Of a stretch of DNA of 64,000 nucleotides, positions 1 to 8,889 are shown piece after piece. The number at the start of each line of letters is the position of its first letter. Within the stretch, counting starts at the first letter, position 1. The DNA comes from JANXQZ01 sp038225555 (GTDB lineage Bacteria; Acidobacteriota; Terriglobia; Bryobacterales; Bryobacteraceae), in NCBI GenBank assembly GCA_038225555.1, contig JBBRRB010000003.1, positions 124,001 through 188,000 of the forward strand, written 5' to 3'. Both the position numbers and the translations under genes were made by a program. A model generated the notes under the pieces. That model saw only the letters and a list, made by a program, of their open reading frames with translations. It searched no databases and had not been told where the DNA came from.

Positions 1-2298
1 TTACAGCGACAGCTTGCGGAGCCGGAGAGCATTTGCGATCACAGACACTGAACTGAACGTCATGGCGGCGCTCGCGATCATCGGGCTCAGAACCAGACCG
101 AAAAACGGATAAAGCACGCCGGCGGCCACCGGTATTCCAAGAGCGTTGTAAATGAACGCAAAAAACAGGTTCTGACGAATGTTCCGCATGGTTCCGCGAC
201 TCAATCGGCGAGCCCGCGCAATCCCTCGAAGATCGCCCTGCACGAGGGTCACACCGGCACTCTCCATCGCGACATCCGTGCCAGTGCCCATTGCGATTCC
301 GACTTGCGCCTGAGCCAAGGCTGGCGCATCGTTCACGCCGTCGCCGGCCATCGCTACAACGTGTCCTTCTGCTTGGAGCCTCTTGATTACTGCCGCCTTC
401 TGTTCTGGCAGCACGTCGGCTTGAACTTCGTCGATGTTGAGCTGGCGAGCGACAGCTTGCGCCGTCGTTTCGTTGTCGCCGGTGAGCATCATCAACCGGA
501 TTCCCTCCGCATGCAGCAGGTCGATCGCTTCCCGGGTCGATGACTTAATCGGGTCTGCAACCCCCAAGAGCCCAGCGGCCCGACCGTTTACCGAAACGAG
601 CATTACCGTCTGCCCTTCTTTGCGCAATGCTTCCGCCTGGTCCAGCATTGCTTTGTCATCCACCGAAATCCGTTTCAGCAGTTTTGCATTTCCCACGCCG
701 ACCGTTTGACCATCTACCACCCCAGTCACTCCCTCGCCTGTATAGGAGCGGAAATCTCCGGTCGCGACCAGAGTGGCACCTCGCGCTTTCGCCCCCGCAA
801 GGATCGCAGCCGCCAGGGGATGCTCGCTGGCCTGTTCCAGGCTTCCGGCCAGGCGAAGCAAAGTCATTTCATCTGTGCCGGCCACAGGCAGCACTTTCAT
901 GAGACTCGGCTTGCCTTCGGTTAGGGTGCCGGTCTTGTCGACGACCAGATAGTCGACCTTTTCCAGAGTCTCGAGCACTTCCGCATTTCGGATGAGCACA
1001 CCGGCCTGCGCGCCCCGGCCGGTTCCCACCATGATCGACATCGGGGTGGCCAGGCCTAAAGCGCATGGACAGGCGATGATCAACACGGCTACAGCGTTGA
1101 CGAGAGCGTGGGCCATGCGCGGCTCCGGTCCCCAAAACGCCCATACGGCAAACGTCAGGGCTGAGATGAGGATTACCGCAGGCACGAAGTAAGAGGCGAC
1201 GACATCCGCGAGCCGTTGAATGGGAGCACGCGTGCGCTGTGCCTCGCTTACCAGCCGAACAATCTGACTCAGCAGTGTGTCAGATCCCACGCGTTGGGCT
1301 TGCATGATGAAGCTTCCAGTTGCGTTGACAGTTCCCCCCGTAACCTTGGCACCCACCGCTTTCTCCACAGGCAACGGTTCGCCCGTCACCATCGATTCGT
1401 CCACATTGCTAGTGCCTTCGAGTACGACACCATCGACCGGGATCTTCTCCCCTGGCCTCACGCGCAAACGATCCCCAACCACAACGCGATCGAGAGGGAT
1501 GTCTTCTTCGCGACCAGCTTCCCGCACGATCCGGGCATTCTTCGGCGCTAATCCCAAAAGCGCTTTCAAGGCACTGCTGGTCTGGCTCCGCGCCCGCAAT
1601 TCTAAGACTTGTCCAAGGAGCACAAGCGTCACAATGGCGGCGGCAGGTTCGAAATAGACCGCCATGTCCCCTGCCATGTTGTGAAACGATGCCGGAATTA
1701 GACGCGGGAACAGCAAAGCATACACGCTGTAGAAGTAGCTTGCCCCTGTGCCGAGTGAAATCAGGGTGAACATATTCAGGTGCCGATTCACTACGGACGC
1801 CCAGCCGCGCTGGAAAAACGGCCACCCGCCCCAGAGGACCACCGGCGTGCTGAGCGCGAATTGCAGCCACAGCGCCGGAGCTGATCCGAGCAGGCGTTTC
1901 AGCGGATCGCTCGGGATCAGTTCGGAAACCATCAATGCCAGGATCGGAGCCGTCAGAGCCAGACTGATCCAGAATCGGCGCGTCATGTCCACCAGCTCTT
2001 CGCTCGATTGTTCGCCGGTTACTTCTCGTGGTTCCAGTGCCATTCCGCAGATAGGACATGGGCCGGGCTTGTCGCGGATGATCTCGGGATGCATGGGACA
2101 GGTGTACTCTGTCTTTGATGCGGTCGCGACCACAGTTGCGGGTTCCGGGGCCGCAAGATACTTTTCTGGGGTCCCATCGAATTTCGCTTTGCAGCCCAAG
2201 CCGCAGAACAGGTAAGTTGCGTCCTTGTAGTCGCTTTTTCCTGCCGCGCTGGCTTCCGTCACCTTCATTCCGCACACGGGATCGGTTGTGATTGTCAT
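1..2298 (-). CDS. copA: Copper-translocating P1B-type ATPase
   Basis: Inner-membrane P1B-type ATPase that exports copper (probably Cu(I)) from the cytoplasm using ATP. The 765-residue protein has a YHS metal-binding segment at residues 6-50 (DPVCGMKV), a heavy-metal-binding domain at 65-90 (YTCPMHPEI...CPICGM), and no classical HMA domain. The channel motif CPC is at 410-412, the phosphorylated Asp is D454 in DKTGT, and the SEHP and GDGVND motifs follow. The gene is complete, with its TAA at the window edge. An AAAGGA ribosome site precedes the ATG. It lies 17 nt downstream of csoR, so copper-released repression is likely. Copper specificity is inferred from CPC and the CsoR neighbour; silver is also possible. 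Confidence 0.95.
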   Translation of the reverse strand: MTITTDPVCGMKVTEASAAGKSDYKDATYLFCGLGCKAKFDGTPEKYLAAPEPATVVATASKTEYTCPMHPEIIRDKPGPCPICGMALEPREVTGEQSSEELVDMTRRFWISLALTAPILALMVSELIPSDPLKRLLGSAPALWLQFALSTPVVLWGGWPFFQRGWASVVNRHLNMFTLISLGTGASYFYSVYALLFPRLIPASFHNMAGDMAVYFEPAAAIVTLVLLGQVLELRARSQTSSALKALLGLAPKNARIVREAGREEDIPLDRVVVGDRLRVRPGEKIPVDGVVLEGTSNVDESMVTGEPLPVEKAVGAKVTGGTVNATGSFIMQAQRVGSDTLLSQIVRLVSEAQRTRAPIQRLADVVASYFVPAVILISALTFAVWAFWGPEPRMAHALVNAVAVLIIACPCALGLATPMSIMVGTGRGAQAGVLIRNAEVLETLEKVDYLVVDKTGTLTEGKPSLMKVLPVAGTDEMTLLRLAGSLEQASEHPLAAAILAGAKARGATLVATGDFRSYTGEGVTGVVDGQTVGVGNAKLLKRISVDDKAMLDQAEALRKEGQTVMLVSVNGRAAGLLGVADPIKSSTREAIDLLHAEGIRLMMLTGDNETTAQAVARQLNIDEVQADVLPEQKAAVIKRLQAEGHVVAMAGDGVNDAPALAQAQVGIAMGTGTDVAMESAGVTLVQGDLRGIARARRLSRGTMRNIRQNLFFAFIYNALGIPVAAGVLYPFFGLVLSPMIASAAMTFSSVSVIANALRLRKLSL

Positions 2299-2315
2299 CG
2301 TCCTTTGCCTTTCGC

Positions 2316-2681
2316 TTAGCGCAAATGTTTGTAGACCAGATCCAACAGCTCGGCATACATCGCCTGAGCTTCTCCAGGAGTGCCCTTGGCGATAGCTTGG
2401 GTTGCGCAGTGCTGAAGGTGATTGCGCATAAGCGCTTTCGAGACGCCCCGCAGCGCTTCCTGCACGGAGGAGATCTGGATTACGATGTCTGCGCAGTAGC
2501 GTTCGTCATCGACCATCTTCTGCAAGCCTCGCACTTGACCCTCAATCCGTCGCAGCCGTTTGAGGTTGGCTGACTTTATTTCAGGATCGACGGCAACAGC
2601 CTTGCGTCCGGACTGCTTCTGAACTCCGCAGCCGCACGTCGCTTCATCGGGCAGCGTTTGTTGAGAGATTTGCTTAGCCAT
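2316..2681 (-). CDS. csoR: CsoR-family copper-sensing repressor
   Basis: Cytoplasmic metal-responsive repressor of the CsoR/RcnR (DUF156) family, expected to control the copA operon. The protein has 121 residues. The Cu(I) ligands of the family can be placed: C63, H88 and C92, with the same 25- and 4-residue spacing as C36-H61-C65 of the mycobacterial protein. The core helix LKRLRRIEGQVRGL is typical. The N-terminal 35 residues are an extension carrying a CGC motif that could bind metal but is not part of the known sensor site. It is the first gene of the csoR-copA transcript and likely represses itself. Confidence 0.93.
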   Translation of the reverse strand: MAKQISQQTLPDEATCGCGVQKQSGRKAVAVDPEIKSANLKRLRRIEGQVRGLQKMVDDERYCADIVIQISSVQEALRGVSKALMRNHLQHCATQAIAKGTPGEAQAMYAELLDLVYKHLR

Positions 2682-2708
2682 GCTGGAGCGATCCTAACGT
2701 CAGCCTTC

Positions 2709-2738
2709 ACGATAGTATACCCCCCTACCCTATGTCAA
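2709..2738 (-). promoter_or_regulatory. csoR-copA promoter with CsoR-type operator
   Basis: Read on the minus strand, TTGACA (2738-2733) is followed 18 nt later by TATCGT (2714-2709). The spacer holds ATAGGGTAGGGGGGTATA, which resembles the G-tract flanked by AT-rich inverted ends bound by CsoR/RcnR/FrmR proteins. A bound repressor would cover the promoter between -35 and -10. The promoter assignment is by eye; the operator resemblance is stronger than the -10 match. Confidence 0.6.
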
Positions 2739-2764
2739 GCACGGGTCAGCTTATAAAAGCGGGA

Positions 2765-3538
2765 TCAGACGCTTCCCGGCACTTTCCAACGCTCGCCCGG
2801 CTGGAAGACTTTAAACCCTATGGACGGACGAAAGCCCAGCATATGATTTATGAAGCGGTTCAGGCAGTCGGCGTCGTGGTGCATGGGAACAAGCCACTTG
2901 GCGCCGATATCTTCCACAAGTTGTGCGGCTTGCGGAGCGTCGAAGTTCCCGTTGCCGTTAATCGGCAAAATCGCCACCGTCACGCGGTAGGGCCGGAGCT
3001 TCTCGACAATACCTTCGTAGGGACCGCAGTCGCCAGCATGGTAAATCGTAGATTCCCCGAAGCGAATCAGATAGCCCAAGTGCGGGTACCCGCCAGCAGA
3101 AGTCCAATGGAGTTCGGGGTGGGCGGAAGGCACCGAGTAAACTCGCCCATAGAGGCCGCGTTTGAAGTACTCCACCCGCAGATCCGAGTCGGTGGTGGTC
3201 ATGCGTTCATAGGGAACGCCTTTCGAGTGGGCATGGGCAGCGGCACTCTTGGGGAGCACTACTCGAACCTTGGCCGATGCTTGCAACATGGGCGAAAGCG
3301 TGGCAGCATCCATGTGCGACGGGCCCGTGTGCGTGCACAGAATCAGATCGGCGTTCGAGACGTGGTGAGGAGCGAGCGGCGAATTTGGCCCAGTAAGATA
3401 CGGGTCCACGTAAAATGCCAGGTCAAACGACTTCACGACGAATCCGCAGTGGCCCAGATGCCAGAGCGTGATCGCGGGAGTGTTGGTCGCTTCGATTTCC
3501 GCCAGCAGCTCGAGGCCGGATTTCGGAGGGTCGGTCAT
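2765..3538 (-). CDS. UlaG-like MBL-fold metallo-hydrolase
   Basis: Cytoplasmic metallo-beta-lactamase-fold hydrolase of the UlaG (ascorbate-6-phosphate lactonase)-like group; substrate unknown. The start is placed at the ATG that overlaps the previous stop as ATGA, giving 257 residues; an upstream ATG exists 14 codons earlier, inside the previous gene. Visible motifs are HLGHCGF, VDPYLTGP, THTGPSHMD, HAGDCGPYEG, LPINGNGN and PMHHDADC. The usual HxHxDH metal motif reads H-T-G-P-S-H here, so two canonical positions are changed. It is co-transcribed with prfB and the t6A gene, which does not reveal its substrate. Confidence 0.8.
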   Translation of the reverse strand: MTDPPKSGLELLAEIEATNTPAITLWHLGHCGFVVKSFDLAFYVDPYLTGPNSPLAPHHVSNADLILCTHTGPSHMDAATLSPMLQASAKVRVVLPKSAAAHAHSKGVPYERMTTTDSDLRVEYFKRGLYGRVYSVPSAHPELHWTSAGGYPHLGYLIRFGESTIYHAGDCGPYEGIVEKLRPYRVTVAILPINGNGNFDAPQAAQLVEDIGAKWLVPMHHDADCLNRFINHMLGFRPSIGFKVFQPGERWKVPGSV

Positions 3539-4458
3539 CGGCAGGCCGCACGCTCCAGTCGGTCGCGGATGCCGGCCCATTCCGGTCCGGACGGGGGTCG
3601 CTCAATGGCGATCCAATCGAAGGCATGCAGATCTAATTCGTGAAGCGTCGCATAAAGCGCCGTCGCGTAGGCGTCCGGGTCAGCGGGCATCCGGACGGAA
3701 TGGAACGCGGAGGGAGGGTGGCTGATCCACATCGCTGCGCCCCGTCCGGGTAAGACGTGCTTTGTTTCCTGCATCAAATGGATCGGAGTCTTGGGGCTGT
3801 AATGCCTCGGATGCATGCCGGGCGATGCATGCGATCCCGGGCCTGCCTGAGATTCTATTCGAAGCGTCCCGATGACTTTCTCGATGGCCGCTTGGGAAAT
3901 CATGCCCGGTCTTAACAATACCGCGTTCGGGCCCGCCAGAGAAAGCACGGTAGATTCGATCCCGATCCGGGTGGGGCCTCCATCCAGAATCAGGGCGACG
4001 CGATCCCCTAAGCTTTGCCGCACATGCTCCGCCGTCGTGGGTGAGAGTTCGGTGAATCGATTGGCGCTCGGGGCAGCGATCGGAACCCCAGCGGCACGGA
4101 TCAAGGCCAAGGCCATCGGGTGCGCAGGCATGCGAACGCCCACGGTGGAAAGGCCCGCTGTGACACGATCTGGAACAATGGCGCGCTTGGGAAGAACCAG
4201 CGTTAGCGCGCCTGGCCAGAATGTGGCGGTGAGTTGCTCCGCGTTGGCTGGCCATTCGGAAACCACCTTTTTGGCCATGTCGATGGAGTCCACGTGAACA
4301 ATCAGGGGGCTGGTAGCCGGGCGGCCTTTCGCTTCGAATATTCGATCCACCGCAGCGGGATCGAGAGCGTTCGCGCCTAGGCCGTACACCGTCTCAGTTG
4401 GAAAAGCGACCAGTTGGCCTGCTCGAATGAGATCCGCCGCCCGGTCAAGATCAGTCAC
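3535..4458 (-). CDS. tsaC: L-threonylcarbamoyladenylate synthase (Sua5 type)
   Basis: Makes threonylcarbamoyl-AMP from threonine, bicarbonate and ATP, the first step of the t6A37 modification of ANN-decoding tRNAs. The YrdC-like fold starts at the N-terminus (VAFPTETVYGLGANA) with the KGRPATSPL substrate loop near residue 45. The linker PGMHPRHYSPKTP near residue 215 and the following ~90 residues form a Sua5-type C-terminal domain, so this is the long two-domain form. It starts with GTG four nucleotides after the prfB stop and overlaps the hydrolase gene by ATGA, indicating one operon. Confidence 0.92.
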   Translation of the reverse strand: MTDLDRAADLIRAGQLVAFPTETVYGLGANALDPAAVDRIFEAKGRPATSPLIVHVDSIDMAKKVVSEWPANAEQLTATFWPGALTLVLPKRAIVPDRVTAGLSTVGVRMPAHPMALALIRAAGVPIAAPSANRFTELSPTTAEHVRQSLGDRVALILDGGPTRIGIESTVLSLAGPNAVLLRPGMISQAAIEKVIGTLRIESQAGPGSHASPGMHPRHYSPKTPIHLMQETKHVLPGRGAAMWISHPPSAFHSVRMPADPDAYATALYATLHELDLHAFDWIAIERPPSGPEWAGIRDRLERAACR

Positions 4459-4462
4459 CTTG

Positions 4463-5591
4463 CTACTCAGGCAGGTCGCCTTCCCCTGCTATCTTGCCGG
4501 TCTTTCGCCACACTAGAAACGCGTGGATCAGTTCCGTCAAGCTGCCATCGAGCACGCGATCCACATCTCCGATGGCGAGTTTGGTTCGATGGTCCTTGAT
4601 CATCCGGTAGGGTGCCAGCACATAGCTTCGTATTTGGTTGCCGAAATTAATGCCGAGCTTGGAGTCTTCCAGCTTTCGCTCTTCGACTTTCTTCTTATCC
4701 AGTTCATACTCATAGAGTCGCGCCCGAAGCTGCTTTAACGCGGTGGCGCGATTCTTGTGCTGCGAACGTTCGCTCTGGCACTGAACCACAAGGCCCGTCG
4801 GAATATGAGTAAATCGAACCGCCGACTCCGTGCGGTTCACGTGTTGGCCTCCGGCGCCGCTGGCCCGAAACACGTCCACTTTTATATCGTCGGGCTTGAT
4901 GTCGATCTTAATGTCGTCGTCGATCTGCGGGTAGACGAATACGGATGCAAACGAAGTATGCCGCCGCGCGTTTGCGTCGAACGGCGAGATGCGCACCAGC
5001 CGATGCACACCGATCTCGGATTGGAGCAGCCCGTAGGCGTTCTCGCCATTGATCTCGAAGGTGGCCGACTTGATGCCCGCGCCTTCCCCTTCGAGCCGAT
5101 CAGTCACGACCGCTTCGAAGCCGTTCAATTCCGCCCATCTTAGATACATTCGAAGCAGCATCTCGGCCCAATCCTGGCTCTCCGTGCCGCCCGCTCCCGG
5201 ATGGATCACGACGATTGCGTCGCGCGCGGCGTTCTCGCCTGCGAGCAGCATCGAATCCTCGAGCTTCTCGAGCCGCTGCGCGAAGCTGGTCATCTCGCGC
5301 CGGATCTCGCCGCTGACGTCTTCGCCCTCGCGCCCCAGCTCGAAAAGAGTATCGAGATCCGAAGTCTTGCCCGCGACCTCGGCCTCGTTCGCAAGCCCTT
5401 CTTCCAGGCGCTTGCGATCCTGCATTACTTTTTGATTTTTTTCCGGTTGATTCCAGAAGTCAGGATCGGAGATCTGTTTCTCCAACTCCGCCATTTGCAC
5501 ACGCTTGCCGCGCGCGTCAAAGATAGCTCCGCACAGCGTCAGCCTGCTGGCGGAGCGGAACGTACTCCCTTTCCAATTCTTCCAGTGTCAT
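4463..5591 (-). CDS. prfB: Peptide chain release factor 2, programmed +1 frameshift
   Basis: Recognises UGA and UAA and releases the finished peptide. The gene is read in two parts: 24 codons from ATG at 5591 to CTT at 5520, then a +1 shift over one T and on from GAC at 5518, giving 375 residues. In full-length numbering the SPF stop-codon anticodon is at 202-204 and the GGQ catalytic loop at 247-249, close to the E. coli positions. AAGG lies 6 nt before the ATG. A caller ignoring the shift would start at the internal GTG at 5500 and lose 30 residues. Low RF2 lets the ribosome pause at the in-frame UGA and shift, which autoregulates synthesis. Confidence 0.96.
5516..5522 (-). promoter_or_regulatory. 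prfB: Programmed +1 frameshift site of prfB
   Basis: On the minus strand the sequence is CTTTGAC: codon 24 CTT, in-frame TGA, then C. The preceding CGGAGC resembles a Shine-Dalgarno element a few nucleotides upstream, as in the classical site. The downstream +1 frame continues directly into the conserved RF2 sequence (DARGKRVQMAELE). Confidence 0.95.
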
Positions 5592-5638
5592 AGCGAACCT
5601 TCATCTTAACATTCGGGTCGTGTTACATTCCTCTTTTC

Positions 5639-6568
5639 ATGGACACGACCACGATAATCGTAATTTCGAAACCGGGGCTCACTCACTTGAGCGAGCTCGA
5701 CAAGCTGCCTCCTTCGGCCAAGATCGTAGTAGGCAATTCAATGGACGCGCTGGGAGCCGCCATCCCCGCTGCTCAAGTGATTCTCAACGCAAACTTCGGG
5801 GCAGAGCCATTTCAAACAATCTTCCCGAGGGCGAAGGGATTGCGATGGGTTCATTCCCTCTCGGCCGGAGTGGAGAGCGTGCTGTATCCGCCGCTGATTG
5901 AGAGTCCGATCCCGCTGACGAACGGACGCGGGGTGTTTCGCGCGTCGCTGGCGGAGTTTAGCGTCGCCGCCATGCTGTACTTTGCCAAGGACCTGCGCAG
6001 AATGGTGAAGAACCAAATGGCCGGCGAATGGGCGCCTTTCGATATCGAGATGCTGGAAGGGTCCACCTTGGGGATCGTCGGTTATGGCGAAATCGGCCGG
6101 GCTTCGGCGCAACTTGCCAAGGCGTTCGGGGTAAAGGTGATCTCGGTGGGGCGGCGCGATGCTCGTGAAAAGTTGAGCGAGATGTTGCCGGAATGCGACT
6201 ATCTGTTGATCGCAGCGCCGAACACGTCTGAAACGAAGGGGATGATCGGTGAGCGGGAAATCGCGCTCCTGAAAAGCTCGGCGGTGATCATCAACGTTGG
6301 ACGCGGGCCGGTGGTGGTGGAGTCGGCGTTGATTGAGGCGCTCTCTTCACGGCGCATTAAGGGCGCGGCGCTGGACGTCTTTGAACACGAACCGCTGCCA
6401 GCAGGCCATCCCTTTTACGCCCTCGATAACGTCCTGCTATCGCCCCACTGCGCGGACCACACGGCGGACTGGCTGCATCTCGCCATGCGTAAATTCGTCG
6501 AGAATTACCAGCGCTTCGAGAGCGGCGAGCCGCTTGATAACATCGTGGACAAGAAAGCGGGTTACTGA
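5639..6568 (+). CDS. D-2-hydroxyacid dehydrogenase
   Basis: NAD(P)-dependent D-isomer-specific 2-hydroxyacid dehydrogenase, 309 residues, cytoplasmic; exact substrate unknown. The Rossmann motif GIVGYGEIGRASAQLAKAFG lies near residue 145. The catalytic triad is visible as Arg in NVGRGPVV, Glu in FEHEPLP and His in SPHCAD. It is divergent from prfB with only 47 nt between starts, and no clear ribosome-binding site precedes the ATG. The fucosidase gene starts one nucleotide after its stop, so the two are probably co-expressed and may act on sugar-derived acids. Confidence 0.88.
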   Translation: MDTTTIIVISKPGLTHLSELDKLPPSAKIVVGNSMDALGAAIPAAQVILNANFGAEPFQTIFPRAKGLRWVHSLSAGVESVLYPPLIESPIPLTNGRGVFRASLAEFSVAAMLYFAKDLRRMVKNQMAGEWAPFDIEMLEGSTLGIVGYGEIGRASAQLAKAFGVKVISVGRRDAREKLSEMLPECDYLLIAAPNTSETKGMIGEREIALLKSSAVIINVGRGPVVVESALIEALSSRRIKGAALDVFEHEPLPAGHPFYALDNVLLSPHCADHTADWLHLAMRKFVENYQRFESGEPLDNIVDKKAGY

Positions 6569-6569
6569 C

Positions 6570-7856
6570 ATGACGAAGTTTTCTCTCGCCCTCGTACTCT
6601 GCTGCGCCGCGTACGCGCAGAACTATCAGCCCGCGCCCGAAAATCTCAAGGCGCGCGAGTGGTTCCAAGATAGCAAGTTCGGACTCTTCATTCATTGGGG
6701 AGTCTACAGCGTTCTGGGCAAGGGCGAGTGGGTGATGAACAACGACAAGATGAGCGTTGCAGCGTACGAGAAGGTGCCGGCACAGTTCAACCCGGTCGAG
6801 TTCAATGCCGCGGAGTGGGTCCGGATGGCCAAAGATGCCGGCATGAAGTACATCACGATTACCAGCAAGCACCACGATGGCTTCGCGATGTGGGGCACGA
6901 AACAGGGAGACTGGGATATCGTGGACCGCACTCCTTATGGGAAGGACGTTCTCAAGGCACTGGCCGACGAGTGCCATCGGCAAGGGATCAAATTGTTCTT
7001 TTACCATTCGCAGCTTGACTGGCACAATCCGGATTACTATCCGCTTGGCCGGACCGGACACGCTTCGGGCAGACCAGAGGGCGGGGACTTCAACAAGTAT
7101 CTCGACTACATGAACGGCCAGCTTCGCGAATTGCTCACCGGATATGGCGAGATCGGCGGCATTTGGTTCGATGGCATGTGGGACAAGCCGAACGCGGATT
7201 GGAAGCTGAACACGACGTACTCGCTCATTCACAGTTTGCAGCCTGCGGCGCTGGTCGGAAGCAATCATCATTTGAAGCCCTTCGACGGCGAGGATTTTCA
7301 GATGTTTGAGAGGGACCTCCCGGGTAAGAATACGGCAGGCTTTAGCGGAAGCTCCGAAGTGGGGAGCCTACCCCTGGAAAGCTGCGACACGATGAACGGC
7401 GCCTGGGGCTATAACAGCAACGACAAGAAATTTAAGACCACGAAGCAGCTTATTCAATACCTGGCAAAGGCTGCCGGGAACAATGCGAATTTTCTGTTAA
7501 ACGTGGGACCCATGCCATCAGGCAAGATACAGCCGGAGTTCGTCGAGCGGCTGCACGAGATGGGGGATTGGCTGCGCAAGAACGGCGAGTCGGTCTACGG
7601 AACGCGAGGTGGTCCCATAACGCCTCGGGCCTGGGGCGTAACTACGGAAACGAAGGATAAGATTTACGTTCACGTGCTCGATTGGAACGACGAATTGCTG
7701 GCACTGCCCAGAATGCCGAAGGTGAAGAGCGCCAAGATGCTTGAGAGCGGTCAAAAGGTGGAGTTGCGGAGTGCCGACGCTGGGGTAATACTTCGGTTTC
7801 CGACGGCGTATCGGGACCAGGCGGATACGGTGATCGTGATGGAAAAGGCGCGGTGA
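6570..7856 (+). CDS. GH29 alpha-L-fucosidase, secreted
   Basis: Glycoside hydrolase family 29 exo-enzyme that removes alpha-L-fucose from glycans. The chosen ATG gives 428 residues beginning with a signal peptide ending near AYAQ; the frame is open further upstream only across the previous gene. Family motifs include KFGLFIHWGVYS, TSKHHDGFAMW and GGIWFDGMWDKPN, whose Asp is the expected nucleophile. The C-terminal ~90 residues form a small beta domain. It is sandwiched between a dehydrogenase and a dehydratase-like gene with 1-nt and overlapping junctions, suggesting a small catabolic operon. Confidence 0.92.
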   Translation: MTKFSLALVLCCAAYAQNYQPAPENLKAREWFQDSKFGLFIHWGVYSVLGKGEWVMNNDKMSVAAYEKVPAQFNPVEFNAAEWVRMAKDAGMKYITITSKHHDGFAMWGTKQGDWDIVDRTPYGKDVLKALADECHRQGIKLFFYHSQLDWHNPDYYPLGRTGHASGRPEGGDFNKYLDYMNGQLRELLTGYGEIGGIWFDGMWDKPNADWKLNTTYSLIHSLQPAALVGSNHHLKPFDGEDFQMFERDLPGKNTAGFSGSSEVGSLPLESCDTMNGAWGYNSNDKKFKTTKQLIQYLAKAAGNNANFLLNVGPMPSGKIQPEFVERLHEMGDWLRKNGESVYGTRGGPITPRAWGVTTETKDKIYVHVLDWNDELLALPRMPKVKSAKMLESGQKVELRSADAGVILRFPTAYRDQADTVIVMEKAR

Positions 7857-8806
7857 ACGCAATCACCATCGACGATATTCGCGCGGCCCAAGTCCGCATT
7901 CAGGCAATCGCGCAGCGCACTCCGGTGCTGACATCGCGTACATTCGACGCGCGGGCGGGAGTTCATGCATTGTTTAAGTGCGAGAATTTTCAGCGGGGCG
8001 GGGCGTTCAAGATCCGGGGTGCGGCGAATTTCTTGGGTTCGATTCCGCCCGAGGATCTGAATCGCGGCGTGGTTGCGTATTCGTCGGGTAATCACGCGCA
8101 GGCTGTTGCGATTGCGGCTGGGTCGAAGGGAGTGGCAGCGACTATCGTCATGCCTCTGGATGCGCCTCGATCGAAAGTGGAAGCCACCCGAGGGTACGGC
8201 GCTACGATCATTACTTACGATCGGCTGAAGGAAGACCGGGAAGAGATTGGCCGACGGGTCGCGGCGGAAAGCGGAGCGACGCTTGTGCCTCCTTACGACC
8301 ACCGGTGGATTGTCGCGGGTCAGGGCACGGTCGCGCTGGAACTGCTCGAAGAGGTGCACGATTTGGACGCATTGGTCGTATGCGTAGGAGGAGGCGGGTT
8401 GCTGGCTGGGTGTTCTGTCGCGGCGAAGGGATTGAATCCGACGATTCGAATTTTCGGCGTTGAACCCGAAGATGGCAACGATACCTTCCTTTCGTTTCGG
8501 GCGGGAGAGCGGATTGGGATCGATCCCCCTGGAACTATCGCCGACGGGCTTCGCGCTCAGAAACCGGGAGCCGTCACGTTTCCCATTGTTCAGCAGCATG
8601 TAGAGGATATTCTGCTCGTGAGCGATGACGAGATTCGGCAAACGATGGCTTTTTGTTTGACCCGGATGAAAATACTGATTGAGCCCAGCGGGGCGGTGGC
8701 GGCCGCCGCAGCCCTATTTCACAAGCTTCCAAAAGGGCTAAAGCGGATCGGGTTGGTAGTGTCGGGCGGTAATGTGGATATGGACGTGGTGCGCGTGTTG
8801 GTGTAA
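7853..8806 (+). CDS. PLP-dependent threonine/serine dehydratase-like enzyme
   Basis: Fold-type II PLP enzyme of the threonine dehydratase / serine racemase group, 317 residues and without an ACT regulatory domain, hence probably the catabolic or racemase type. It starts at GTG overlapping the fucosidase stop (GTGA). The PLP lysine lies in RGGAFKIRGA near residue 50, the phosphate loop GGGGLLAG near residue 180, and SSGNHAQAV near residue 79 is typical. It would deaminate threonine or serine to a 2-oxoacid. The exact substrate cannot be read from the sequence. Confidence 0.87.
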   Translation: MNAITIDDIRAAQVRIQAIAQRTPVLTSRTFDARAGVHALFKCENFQRGGAFKIRGAANFLGSIPPEDLNRGVVAYSSGNHAQAVAIAAGSKGVAATIVMPLDAPRSKVEATRGYGATIITYDRLKEDREEIGRRVAAESGATLVPPYDHRWIVAGQGTVALELLEEVHDLDALVVCVGGGGLLAGCSVAAKGLNPTIRIFGVEPEDGNDTFLSFRAGERIGIDPPGTIADGLRAQKPGAVTFPIVQQHVEDILLVSDDEIRQTMAFCLTRMKILIEPSGAVAAAAALFHKLPKGLKRIGLVVSGGNVDMDVVRVLV

Positions 8807-8834
8807 ATCGAAGTACATCGTAACGTTGCGGCAA

Positions 8835-8889
8835 AAATCACGTGGATCAGGCCGGTGACCTCGCGGAACTCGCGAGCGGTCGGCGTCAA
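8835..8889 (-). pseudogene. Possible cheR N-terminal stub
   Basis: Immediately after the end of cheA, a TTG overlapping its TGA opens LTPTAREFREVTGLIH, which resembles the first helix of CheR methyltransferases. After about 16 codons the similarity ends, and the next 30 nt run into the 3' end of the threonine dehydratase gene. The match is short, so this is a suggestion only. Confidence 0.3.

Noticed and set aside
2732..3643. Long open frame on the + strand
   Set aside because: It is antisense to the UlaG-like hydrolase and its product has no recognisable motif; the minus strand has clear family motifs and gene overlap.
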